A stretch of DNA of 64,000 nt from DASTBU01 sp035711845 (GTDB taxonomy: Bacteria > Acidobacteriota > Vicinamibacteria > Vicinamibacterales > 2-12-FULL-66-21). Below, one piece after another: positions 18,942 to 26,292 of this stretch (its first letter is position 1; each line of letters begins with the position of its first letter). Location of the stretch: contig DASTBU010000166.1 in the NCBI GenBank assembly GCA_035711845.1, positions 1 to 64,000 on the forward strand, given 5' to 3'. The notes under the pieces were generated by a model. That model saw only the letters and a list, made by a program, of their open reading frames with translations, was not told where the DNA came from and searched no databases. Position numbers and translations under genes: made by a program.

Positions 18942-19316
18942 CTATTGGCACTTCCGCGCGCAATGCTCTGCCGAGAACCGGCGAAGTCGCTTGATGATGC
19001 GATCCCGAAACCTCTTGATCTCTCGCCGCTTCACGTCGCCGATGCGGAGGACCAAGAGACGCTCGGCCGCGGCAAACGGTAACGGCCGGAAGAGGACCGA
19101 ATCCGCGAGGCTGAACACGGCCGTGTTGGCGCCGATCCCGAGAGCGACCGTCAGCATCGCGGTCGCGGCGTACCCGCGGTGCCTGTTGAACGAGCGGAGC
19201 GCGAAGCGGATGTCCTGCAGCACGGGTGCCACCCGTGGTTTTCGTATGTCGATGTCACGAGAGCCGGGACGCACACCCGTCGAGCGCTGGCCGACCAGGA
19301 TGAAGCCGGCCAGCAC
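18942..19316 (-). pseudogene. ADOP permease, N-terminal fragment
   Basis: Roughly residues 30-95 match the start of ADOP-type MacB/FtsX permeases: LQDIRFALRSF, then ALGIGANTAVFSLADSVL and FRPLPFAAAERLLVL. Full-length members run to about 800 residues (compare 46589-49051), but here homology ends after IGDVKR and the frame closes about 25 codons later. Only the first membrane helix remains and no periplasmic or C-terminal domain is present. It is a remnant downstream of the SDR gene; the open frame's GTG start is not supported by a ribosome binding site. Confidence 0.75.
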
Positions 19317-19340
19317 CGAGGCGGCACGTCTTCACCCCGG

Positions 19341-20090
19341 TCATTGGCACGTATATCCGCCGTCGACGCTGACGAGCGCGCCGGTCATGAACGCACAGTC
19401 ATCGGACAGCATGAACATCACAGCCCGGCCGATCTCGTCCGGCGTTCCCAGACGCTGGATCGGCTGGGCCTTTCGCAGGATCTCGTAAATCTGCTCGATC
19501 GGCATTCCGCTCGCCTCATGAAACCTCTGGACCGACGGCCCGATCATCGGGGTATCGATGGTACCCGGACAGATGCAGTTGACCCTGACGTTGTACTGCG
19601 CGTAATCGATGGCAGTGCTCTTCGTGAGCTGTCCCAGAGCCGCCTTGCTCAACCCGTACACCGCGCTCGATCCCTTGCCGATGAATACCTGATCCGAACC
19701 CATGATGACCACGTTTCCGGACCGCTGTTGCCGCATGATTGGCAGCACTTCCTTCAAGACGTAAAACGGCCCTTTCAGGTTGATCGACAGCACACGCTCG
19801 AACTCCTCGATCGTCGTGTCCTCGATGCTCGCGAAGAGATGAACACCGGCAGCGATGAAGAGCAGATCGATCCGCCGCTCCTGCGCGACGACCAGTTGTA
19901 CACAGCGGCGCACCTGGTCGTAGTCGCAGACGTCGCACGCCTGGTACATGCCGTCAGCCGTCGGCTTGATGTCGAACACGTGCGGGCGGGCTCCTTCCCC
20001 GGCCAGCAGCCGCACCACGGCATTGCCCATGCCCGAGGCTCCGCCAACGACGAGCCCGACCTTGCCCTCGAATCCACGCGCACGTTCCAT
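19341..20090 (-). CDS. Short-chain dehydrogenase/reductase (SDR)
   Basis: 249 residues of a classical SDR. The NAD(P)-binding motif is GGASGMGN near the start, the structural Asn is in SINLKGP, and the catalytic Tyr and Lys are in YGLSK, preceded by the VIMGSDQ strand. The C-terminal TGALVSVDGGYTCQ is typical. It oxidises or reduces an alcohol or ketone in the cytoplasm; the substrate is unknown. The ATG at 20090 (MERARGFEGK) has GGGAG upstream and is preferred over ATGs at 20105 and 20129. It is divergent from the propionyl-CoA synthetase gene, so the two may share a regulatory region of 170 bp. Confidence 0.9.
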   Translation of the reverse strand: MERARGFEGKVGLVVGGASGMGNAVVRLLAGEGARPHVFDIKPTADGMYQACDVCDYDQVRRCVQLVVAQERRIDLLFIAAGVHLFASIEDTTIEEFERVLSINLKGPFYVLKEVLPIMRQQRSGNVVIMGSDQVFIGKGSSAVYGLSKAALGQLTKSTAIDYAQYNVRVNCICPGTIDTPMIGPSVQRFHEASGMPIEQIYEILRKAQPIQRLGTPDEIGRAVMFMLSDDCAFMTGALVSVDGGYTCQ

Positions 20091-20260
20091 CGCGGTCACT
20101 CCCATCGCCGTTATCGAACACCGGAACACCTACGAACGCAGGCCCGCCGCGGCAGGCCGGTCAGCACAGCCGATCGGCATTCGCGCCGCCTTCACCCGCA
20201 TCAGGTATACTCGGCGACACAATACCCGCTCGGTCGCATTCTAATCTTCAGGGCCAGAGC

Positions 20261-22165
20261 ATGCCACGCCTCTCCGACCTCCTCCACGAACGCTCTCTGA
20301 AAGATCCGGACGGCTTTTGGGGCGACGCCGCGGAAGCCATCGACTGGTATCGGAGATGGGATCGGATATGCGACGACTCCCGTGCCCCGTTCTATCGATG
20401 GTTCGATGGCGCCAAGGTGAACACGTGCTACAACGCGCTCGATCGGCACGTCGCGGGCAGCCGGGCCGAACAGCCGGCGCTGATCTACGACAGCCCTGTC
20501 ACTGCCACGGTTCGCACGTTGACATTTCGTGAGCTGCTCGACACGGTCGCCGAGTTCGCGGGCGCTCTCGCGCGCTTGGGAGTATCGAAGGGCGACCGCG
20601 TCCTGATCTACATGCCGATGATTCCCGAGGCGGTGATCGCCATGCTCGCCGTGGCGCGTCTCGGAGCCATTCACTCGGTGGTCTTCGGCGGCTTTGCGTC
20701 GCGCGAGCTGGCCACACGCATCGACGACGCGCGTCCAACACTCGTCGTGACGGCGTCATGCGGAATGGAGCCGGGCCGGACGGTTCCATACAAGCCGCTT
20801 CTCGACGCAGCCATCCAGATGTCTCAGCACAAGCCCTCGCGCTGCATCGTGTACCAACGGCCGATGGCTGCCGCCGAGCTGATCGCGGGACGCGATCTCG
20901 AATGGCACGAAGCCATCTCCGGCGTACAGCGACACGACTGCGTCCCCGTTGCCGCAACCGATCCGCTCTACATCCTGTACACCTCCGGAACGACAGGCCA
21001 GCCGAAGGGCATCGTCCGCGACAACGGCGGACACCTCGTCGCGCTCGATTGGACGATGAAGAACGTCTACGGTGTCGAACCCGGCGAGGTGTTCTGGGCA
21101 GCGTCGGACATCGGCTGGGTCGTCGGCCATTCCTACATCGTGTACGGTCCGCTCGTCCACGGATGCACGACGGTTCTGTTCGAAGGCAAGCCGGTAGGAA
21201 CGCCGGATGCCGGGGTCTACTGGCGGGTCGCGTCGCAGCACGGGGTCGTCTGTCTGTTCACGGCACCGACCGCTTTTCGCGCCATCAAGCGCGACGATCC
21301 GAAGGGATCGCTGGTCACCGGGTACGACCTGTCGGCGCTCCGTACGCTGTTCCTCGCCGGCGAGCGGACCGACCCCGATACGCTCGCCTGGGCGGAGGAC
21401 AGATTGAAGGTGCCGGTCATCGATCACTGGTGGCAGACCGAAACAGGATGGCCAATCTGCGCGAACTGCGTTGGCATCGAGCGACTGCCGGTGAAACCGG
21501 GGTCGGCGACGAGACCTGTCGCCGGATGGGACGTCCAGGTCGTCGATCCGAGTGGACGGCCCGTGGGCGCCGGCGAGATGGGATCGCTCGTGTGCAGGCT
21601 GCCGCTGCCGCCGGGGACGCTCACGACGCTCTGGAATGCCGATGCGCGCTACCAGCAGACGTATCTGTCCGAGTATCCGGGCTACTACAAGACCGCCGAC
21701 GCGGGGTTCATCGACGAGGACGGCTACGTTCACGTGATGACGAGAACGGACGACGTGATCAATATCGCGGGGCACCGACTGGCCACGGGCGCCGTGGAGG
21801 AGGTGCTGTCGTCGCATCCCGACGTCGCCGAATGTGCGGTGATCGGAATCGAGGACGACCTCAAGGGTCAACTGCCCCTCGGATTCGTCGTGCTCAAAGC
21901 CGGGGTGGCCGAGGCGCGGCACGCCGGTATCGTGTCGGAAGTCGTGCAGCTCGTGCGCGAACGCATCGGCCCGGTCGCCGCATTCAAGACCGCGATGGTC
22001 GTCAAGCGGCTGCCGAAAACGCGCTCGGGAAAGATCCTGCGCAGCACCATGCGGAGGATCGCCGACGGGCAGACCTATGAGATCCCGGCGACAATCGACG
22101 ACCCCGCGGTGCTGCCGGAGATCGAAGAGGCGGTTCGGATCGTGCGGCGGGTCATCCCGCCCTAG
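20261..22165 (+). CDS. prpE: Propionyl-CoA synthetase (acyl-CoA ligase, PrpE type)
   Basis: 634 residues, the usual length for PrpE. The AMP-binding signature YTSGTTGQPKGI, the acetyl/propionyl-CoA synthetase block SDIGWVVGHSYIVYGPL, HWWQTETGWPI and the C-terminal acetylation-site Lys context RSGKILRST are all present. It activates propionate (possibly acetate) to the acyl-CoA in the cytoplasm through an acyl-AMP intermediate. Motif spacing and the N-terminal FWGDAAEAIDWYRRWDRI block favour PrpE over Acs. The ribosome binding site is weak (AGGG well upstream). A TATACT box at 20206-20211 is a possible -10. No other methylcitrate-pathway gene is adjacent. Confidence 0.85.
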   Translation: MPRLSDLLHERSLKDPDGFWGDAAEAIDWYRRWDRICDDSRAPFYRWFDGAKVNTCYNALDRHVAGSRAEQPALIYDSPVTATVRTLTFRELLDTVAEFAGALARLGVSKGDRVLIYMPMIPEAVIAMLAVARLGAIHSVVFGGFASRELATRIDDARPTLVVTASCGMEPGRTVPYKPLLDAAIQMSQHKPSRCIVYQRPMAAAELIAGRDLEWHEAISGVQRHDCVPVAATDPLYILYTSGTTGQPKGIVRDNGGHLVALDWTMKNVYGVEPGEVFWAASDIGWVVGHSYIVYGPLVHGCTTVLFEGKPVGTPDAGVYWRVASQHGVVCLFTAPTAFRAIKRDDPKGSLVTGYDLSALRTLFLAGERTDPDTLAWAEDRLKVPVIDHWWQTETGWPICANCVGIERLPVKPGSATRPVAGWDVQVVDPSGRPVGAGEMGSLVCRLPLPPGTLTTLWNADARYQQTYLSEYPGYYKTADAGFIDEDGYVHVMTRTDDVINIAGHRLATGAVEEVLSSHPDVAECAVIGIEDDLKGQLPLGFVVLKAGVAEARHAGIVSEVVQLVRERIGPVAAFKTAMVVKRLPKTRSGKILRSTMRRIADGQTYEIPATIDDPAVLPEIEEAVRIVRRVIPP

Positions 22166-22187
22166 TTTCCGCCCGCCGCGTCCTCGT

Positions 22188-23056
22188 CTACTTCCGCAGT
22201 TCCGCGACCCACTTGACGACGACCGTGAACGGCGCCAAGCGATCGTCGGCGACGGGGACCATGAAGAGAAACCGGCGGCCATCCCGGCTGATGTCGTAGT
22301 GATTCCTGGCCTCGCCCCAGTGCGGCGACATGCCGGTATCGAAGGGCGGAACCGGCGGACCGTGCTCGAACGTCGCCCCGACGTCAACGGGGCGGCCATC
22401 AGTCTTCAGTCGCTGGCAATGTAGAACAGCTCGCGGCCGTCGGCCCGCCATCGCATCGCCGCCTCCGGCCGTCGAGATTCGCCACCTACCACCGGCTGAC
22501 CTGAAACGCTGCACGTACACTTCCGGGTGACCCGACTCGTCCGACGTGTACGAGAGCCACCGTACATCAGGGGAGATCGACGCCTGCGCTTCGTTGAACT
22601 CCGTCCGCAGCAGCGGCTTCGCCTGTCGATCACCGTCGAGCGACAGCATTCAGAGGTCCTCGCGTGTGGGTGGATCGTAGGTTCCGAACGGCGACCACGC
22701 CTGGGCGCGCTTCGCGGTTGGTGACTCGAACAGGAGCTCGTCGGGGCCGGATCCATCCGCGCGCTTCTGATAGAGATCGAGCACGCCCGCGTCTGTTCGA
22801 CGAGAACACGACTGTCGAGCCGGCCGGCGACCACAGCGGATCGAAGTCCGCGCCCGGATCGAACGTGAACTGCGAGGCGATCCCGCTCGCGGTGTCGAGA
22901 ATCCAGATATCCGACGAGACGCGCGCCGTGCCATAGCGTTTCGGTCGGGATTGACGCGGATCGAAGACATCGACACCCACCCGCCGCTCATCCCCTGAAC
23001 AGCGTCGGTTCGTAGTAGTCCGCAGGCGTGCTGACGAACGGCGAACGGCGTCCCTC
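22188..23056 (-). pseudogene. Frameshifted TolB/PD40 propeller remnant of a Ser/Thr kinase
   Basis: Family sequence is recognisable but jumps between the three minus-strand frames. The pieces are TPADYYEPTLF next to the break, then DERRVGVDVFDP and SDIWILDTASGIASQF, then VLDLYQKRADGSGPDELLF, then SISPDVRWLSYTSDESGHPE, then MRWRADGRELFYIASD, and finally NHYDISRDGRRFLFMVP with the normal end VVVKWVAEL. Frame changes fall near 22985, 22800, 22660 and 22420. The kinase domain is missing: homology ends at 23056, directly against a 32-bp repeat. It is a dead 3' fragment like those at 25410 and 29042. Confidence 0.85.
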
Positions 23057-23088
23057 TGCCTCCGGATGCCGCTAATGCTTCCTATCGT
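23057..23088 (-). repeat. 32-bp breakpoint repeat, copy 1
   Basis: First of three nearly identical 32-bp copies (core GGATGCCGCTAATGCTTCC on the plus strand; also at 26093 and 29294). It separates the truncated minus-strand kinase remnant on its left from a plus-strand kinase remnant on its right. The inner part, GGATGC then a 7-base loop then GCTTCC, is an imperfect hairpin. Confidence 0.85.
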
Positions 23089-23461
23089 GATCGATCGGCG
23101 AGTTGACGCCACACCCGATCAGCGGCACCTGCCGCGTGTGCGTTCCGCTCGGAAACTCCGGTGTCGCGATGCAGCCGATACTGTCGCCCGACGGCGCGCA
23201 TGTGGCGTATTTCCAGGCGGGCGACCTCAAGCGCGTGGCGGTCACGAGCCGCGTCCCCTCGACGGTTTGCGCGTGCGGCGACGCACGGGGCGCCACGTGG
23301 GGCGAAGACGGCTACAATCCTGTACGGGCGCGGCACGCCGTCTCGCACCGCAGCCCGCGGCGGGATCTGGCGCGTCCCGGCGGCCGGCACCGGAGCTCGT
23401 CATCGAAGGCGAGGCCGGTCAGACGTTTCTGCGACCGCACCTGAATGCGACGGGCGGCTCA
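23089..23461 (+). pseudogene. Plus-strand propeller remnant of another kinase gene
   Basis: Pieces of a PD40 propeller in three frames: MQPILSPDGAHVAYFQAGDL with RVPSTVCACGDARGATWGEDG, then GIWRVPAAGT, then APELVIEGEAGQTFLRPHL. Frame changes lie near 23315 and 23390. Both ends are cut: the left at the 32-bp repeat, the right just before the CocE gene. It has opposite orientation to the remnant on the other side of the repeat, so the two cannot be parts of one original gene without an inversion. Confidence 0.75.
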
Positions 23462-23470
23462 CGCCTGGGC

Positions 23471-23476
23471 CATAAT
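23471..23476 (+). promoter_or_regulatory. Candidate -10 box (CATAAT) for a leaderless start
   Basis: CATAAT ends seven bases before the ATG at 23484, and no Shine-Dalgarno lies between. This spacing would place the transcription start at or next to the start codon. Confidence 0.4.
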
Positions 23477-23483
23477 CCGTATC

Positions 23484-25409
23484 ATGCCACGAGTCCGCAC
23501 GCACTCCCTCCTGTTGACGACCGCGGCGCTGATCACGTTCACCATGGCGGCAGCGCCGCGGGGACAGACACAGGCCCCTGCGCCGGCGCCGCTCACCGGA
23601 ATCGACCTGGTGAGGTCGGGCTACACGAAGTACGAATACATGGTCCCGATGCGTGACGGCGCGCGCCTCTTCACTGCCGTCTACGTCCCCAAGGACGCCT
23701 CGCAACGGTATCCGTTCCTGATTACGCGCACGCCCTACAGCGTGTCGCCGTACGGCGTCGACCAGTACCCGGCGCGGCTCGGGCCGTCGGAACACTTCCA
23801 GAAGGAGGGCTTCATCTTCGTCTATCAGGACGCACGCGGGCGATACATGTCCGAGGGCGAATTCCAGCAGGTGCGGCCTTTCAATCCCTCGAAAGGGCCG
23901 AAGGACATCGACGAAAGCACCGACACCTACGACACGATCGAATGGCTGCTCCAGACCGTGCCGAACAACAACGGACGCGTCGGCATGATCGGCATCTCGC
24001 AGCCGGGATTTCACGTCGCCGCGAGCATCATCGACTCACACCCCGCGCTCAAGGCCGCGTCGCCGCAGGCGCCAACGGCCGATTACTACATGGGCGACGA
24101 CGTGTATCACAACGGCGCGTTCATGCTCGGGGCGAACTTCGGCTTCTACTCGGGGTTCGTGCCTCGCGGTCCAACGACGCAGCCGCCGAAGCCCGCAGTG
24201 AGGTTCGACCCCGGCACACCGGACATGTACGACTTCTTCCTGAACACGCCCGTGCCGCTGGCGCGCATGAACGCCGACCTCTTCGGCGGCAAGGCGACCT
24301 ACTGGCAGGAGATCGTCGACCATACGACGTACGACGAGTTCTGGAAGAAGCGCTCGCTGTGGCGGTTCATGGACGGCGTGAAGTGCGCCGTGCTCAACGT
24401 CGGCGGCTGGTTCGACGCCGAGGATCCCGTCGGACCGCTGACGATCTACCGGTCGATCGAAAAGAAGAACGCGGGCATCGCCAACATGCTGGTCATGGGG
24501 CCGTGGTCGCATGGCGGGTGGGCGCGCGGCACAGGAATCAGCCTCGGCAACCTGAACTTCGGCGTACGGACTTCGGAGTACTTCCGCGAGAACATCCAGT
24601 TCCCCTTCTTCATGCAGTACCTGAAGGACAAGCCGGCCAGCATGCCGGAAGCCTGGATGTTCCTGACCGGTGTGAACGAGTTCCGGCGGCTGGACGCGTG
24701 GCCGCCCAAGAATCTGCAGCCCACGACGCTGTATCTCGACGCCGACGGCGTGCTGTCGCGAACGCAGCCGGCGGACGAGGGCCAGTTCGACGAGTACGTG
24801 AGCGACCCGAATAGACCGGTGCCGTACGTCGGCTACACCGCGTCAGGAATGACGTCGGACTACATGACGGAGGACCAGCGATTCGCCAGCCGGCGCACCG
24901 ACGTCCTCGTCTATCAGACACCGCCGCTCGATCGCGACATGATCGTCGCTGGCCCGATTCAGGTGAAGCTGCACGTCTCGACGACCGGAACCGACTCGGA
25001 TTTCGTCGTCAAGATCGTGGACGTCTATCCGAACGACTACCCGACGCCTGCGGCACCGGCCGGCCAGCCGGTCCGCGCCGACGCCGTGGAGATGGGCGGC
25101 TATCAGCAGCTGGTTCGCGGCGAGCCGTTCCGCGGCAAGTACCGCAACGGCTTCGAGAAGCCGCAGCCGTTCGTCGCCGGCGAGCCGGCGGTGATTACTT
25201 ACGAGCTGCCGGACGTCTACCACGCGTTTCGCAAGGGACACCGCGTGATGGTGCAGGTGCAGAGCTCGTGGTTCCCGCTCGTCGATCGCAATCCGCAGGT
25301 ATTCATGGAGATTCCGACGGCCGGGCCGTCGGACTTCAGGAAGGCGACCCAGCGGGTCTATCGCTCGAAGACGATGGCCTCGTCGATCACCGTGATGGTG
25401 CAGCAGTGA
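23484..25409 (+). CDS. CocE/NonD family (S15) hydrolase, secreted
   Basis: 641 residues with a signal peptide (SLLLTTAALITFTMAAAPRG). An X-Pro dipeptidyl-peptidase-type alpha/beta-hydrolase follows: MRDGARLFTAVYVPKD, DARGRYMSEGEF, nucleophile region GMIGISQPGFHVAAS, acid in NVGGWFDAEDP and histidine in GPWSHGGW. A C-terminal jelly-roll domain starts near residue 480 (LVYQTPPLDRDMIVAGPI). It likely hydrolyses an ester or peptide bond outside the cytoplasm. The nucleophile motif reads GISQPG where CocE enzymes normally have GxSYxG. The ATG at 23484 has no ribosome binding site but follows a CATAAT box. Confidence 0.88.
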   Translation: MPRVRTHSLLLTTAALITFTMAAAPRGQTQAPAPAPLTGIDLVRSGYTKYEYMVPMRDGARLFTAVYVPKDASQRYPFLITRTPYSVSPYGVDQYPARLGPSEHFQKEGFIFVYQDARGRYMSEGEFQQVRPFNPSKGPKDIDESTDTYDTIEWLLQTVPNNNGRVGMIGISQPGFHVAASIIDSHPALKAASPQAPTADYYMGDDVYHNGAFMLGANFGFYSGFVPRGPTTQPPKPAVRFDPGTPDMYDFFLNTPVPLARMNADLFGGKATYWQEIVDHTTYDEFWKKRSLWRFMDGVKCAVLNVGGWFDAEDPVGPLTIYRSIEKKNAGIANMLVMGPWSHGGWARGTGISLGNLNFGVRTSEYFRENIQFPFFMQYLKDKPASMPEAWMFLTGVNEFRRLDAWPPKNLQPTTLYLDADGVLSRTQPADEGQFDEYVSDPNRPVPYVGYTASGMTSDYMTEDQRFASRRTDVLVYQTPPLDRDMIVAGPIQVKLHVSTTGTDSDFVVKIVDVYPNDYPTPAAPAGQPVRADAVEMGGYQQLVRGEPFRGKYRNGFEKPQPFVAGEPAVITYELPDVYHAFRKGHRVMVQVQSSWFPLVDRNPQVFMEIPTAGPSDFRKATQRVYRSKTMASSITVMVQQ

Positions 25410-26090
25410 CTACTCGTATCGCAGCGCCACCATCGGATCGACCTTCGCGGCGCGCCGCGCCGGGATGACGCACGCCACCGCCGCCACGCCGCCGAGCAGG
25501 AGCGTCACGCCGGCGAAGATGAGGGGATCCGTCGCTTCGATGCCGAACAACAGACCGGTGTCGAAGAGCGCCGTCTGCGGCACGCGCGTCAGCGCAACGC
25601 TGATCAGGAGCCCTGTCGCGAGACCGACTGCGACGACGGACATCCCTTCACCCACGATCTTTTTCAGGATATCGGTGCCCGCCGCACCGAGTGCCTTGCG
25701 GATCCCGACCTCGCGCGTACGCTGCGCGACCGAATAGGAGACGATGCCGTAGATGCCGAGCGTCGCCAGCAGCAGCGCGAGAGCGCCGCACGCCGCGAGG
25801 ACGATCGCGACCAGCCGGAACGGATAGGCCATGGTCGCGAACAGACCGCGTAGCGGCTGGATGTCGGCCACCGGGATACGCGGATCGAGCGTCCGGATCG
25901 TCTGCCGGACGGCGCCGACGTGCGCCGCCGGATCGCCGTCGGTGTTCACCAGCAGCATGATTCGCTGCCGCATCGTCTGCTGCATCGCCAGCCAGAAATG
26001 AGGCCGTATGTCCTTCTCGAGCGACTGCCAGGGGTTGTCGCGCACGGCGCCGACAATCGCGCAGGGCTTGGGTCCGAGAACGGGGCTTAC
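25410..26090 (-). pseudogene. ADOP permease, C-terminal fragment
   Basis: 227 codons matching the last quarter of an ADOP permease: AIVGAVRDNPWQSLEKDI, then LVNTDGDPAAHVGAVRQTIRT, three C-terminal helices with IYGIVSYSVAQRTREVGIRKALGAA, and the usual end PARRAAKVDPMVALRYE. Everything before AIVGAVRDN is gone. The frame runs without a start into the 32-bp repeat at 26093. The fragment itself has no frameshift, so the truncation looks more recent than that of the kinase remnants. It could be translated from a GTG at 26045 but would lack most of the permease. Confidence 0.85.
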
Positions 26091-26092
26091 GG

Positions 26093-26124
26093 TGCCTCCG
26101 GATGCCGCTAATGCTTCCTGTCGT
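26093..26124 (-). repeat. 32-bp breakpoint repeat, copy 2
   Basis: Same 32 bp as at 23057 and 29294, with one A-to-G change near its right end. It lies directly at the broken 5' end of the ADOP fragment; on its right, about 20 bp of unique sequence leads into the GTGCCTGTCCCC array. Confidence 0.85.
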
Positions 26125-26147
26125 CTTGGGAATTGGGCGTTGGGAGC

Positions 26148-26247
26148 GGGTGCCTGTCCCCTTAGGGTGCCTGTCCCCTTAGGGTGCCTGTCCCCTTAGA
26201 GTGCCTGTCCCCTTAAAGTGCCTGTCCCCTTAAAGTGCCAGTCCCCC
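26148..26247. repeat. Tandem array of 17-bp units containing GTGCCTGTCCCC
   Basis: Six units with period 17 (GGGTGCCTGTCCCCTTA and variants), the last with an A in place of T in the core. The same core, in both orientations, forms the array at 38781-38866. Units are contiguous with no spacers, so this is not a CRISPR array. It lies in the upstream region of the kinase gene. Confidence 0.9.
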
Positions 26248-26275
26248 TCCTGCAGGGTAACCTCGAGCGGCAGCT

Positions 26276-26281
26276 TATAAT
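26276..26281 (+). promoter_or_regulatory. Perfect -10 box (TATAAT) close to the kinase start
   Basis: TATAAT lies 11 bases before the ATG at 26293 with no Shine-Dalgarno between, so the transcript would start about five bases before the ATG or at it. No good -35 is visible at 16-18 bp. Confidence 0.5.
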
Positions 26282-26292
26282 CCGCCTACCTC

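Noticed and set aside
26148..26247. CRISPR array or phage attachment site
   Set aside because: A contiguous 17-bp direct repeat without spacers; no integrase or phage gene in the window.
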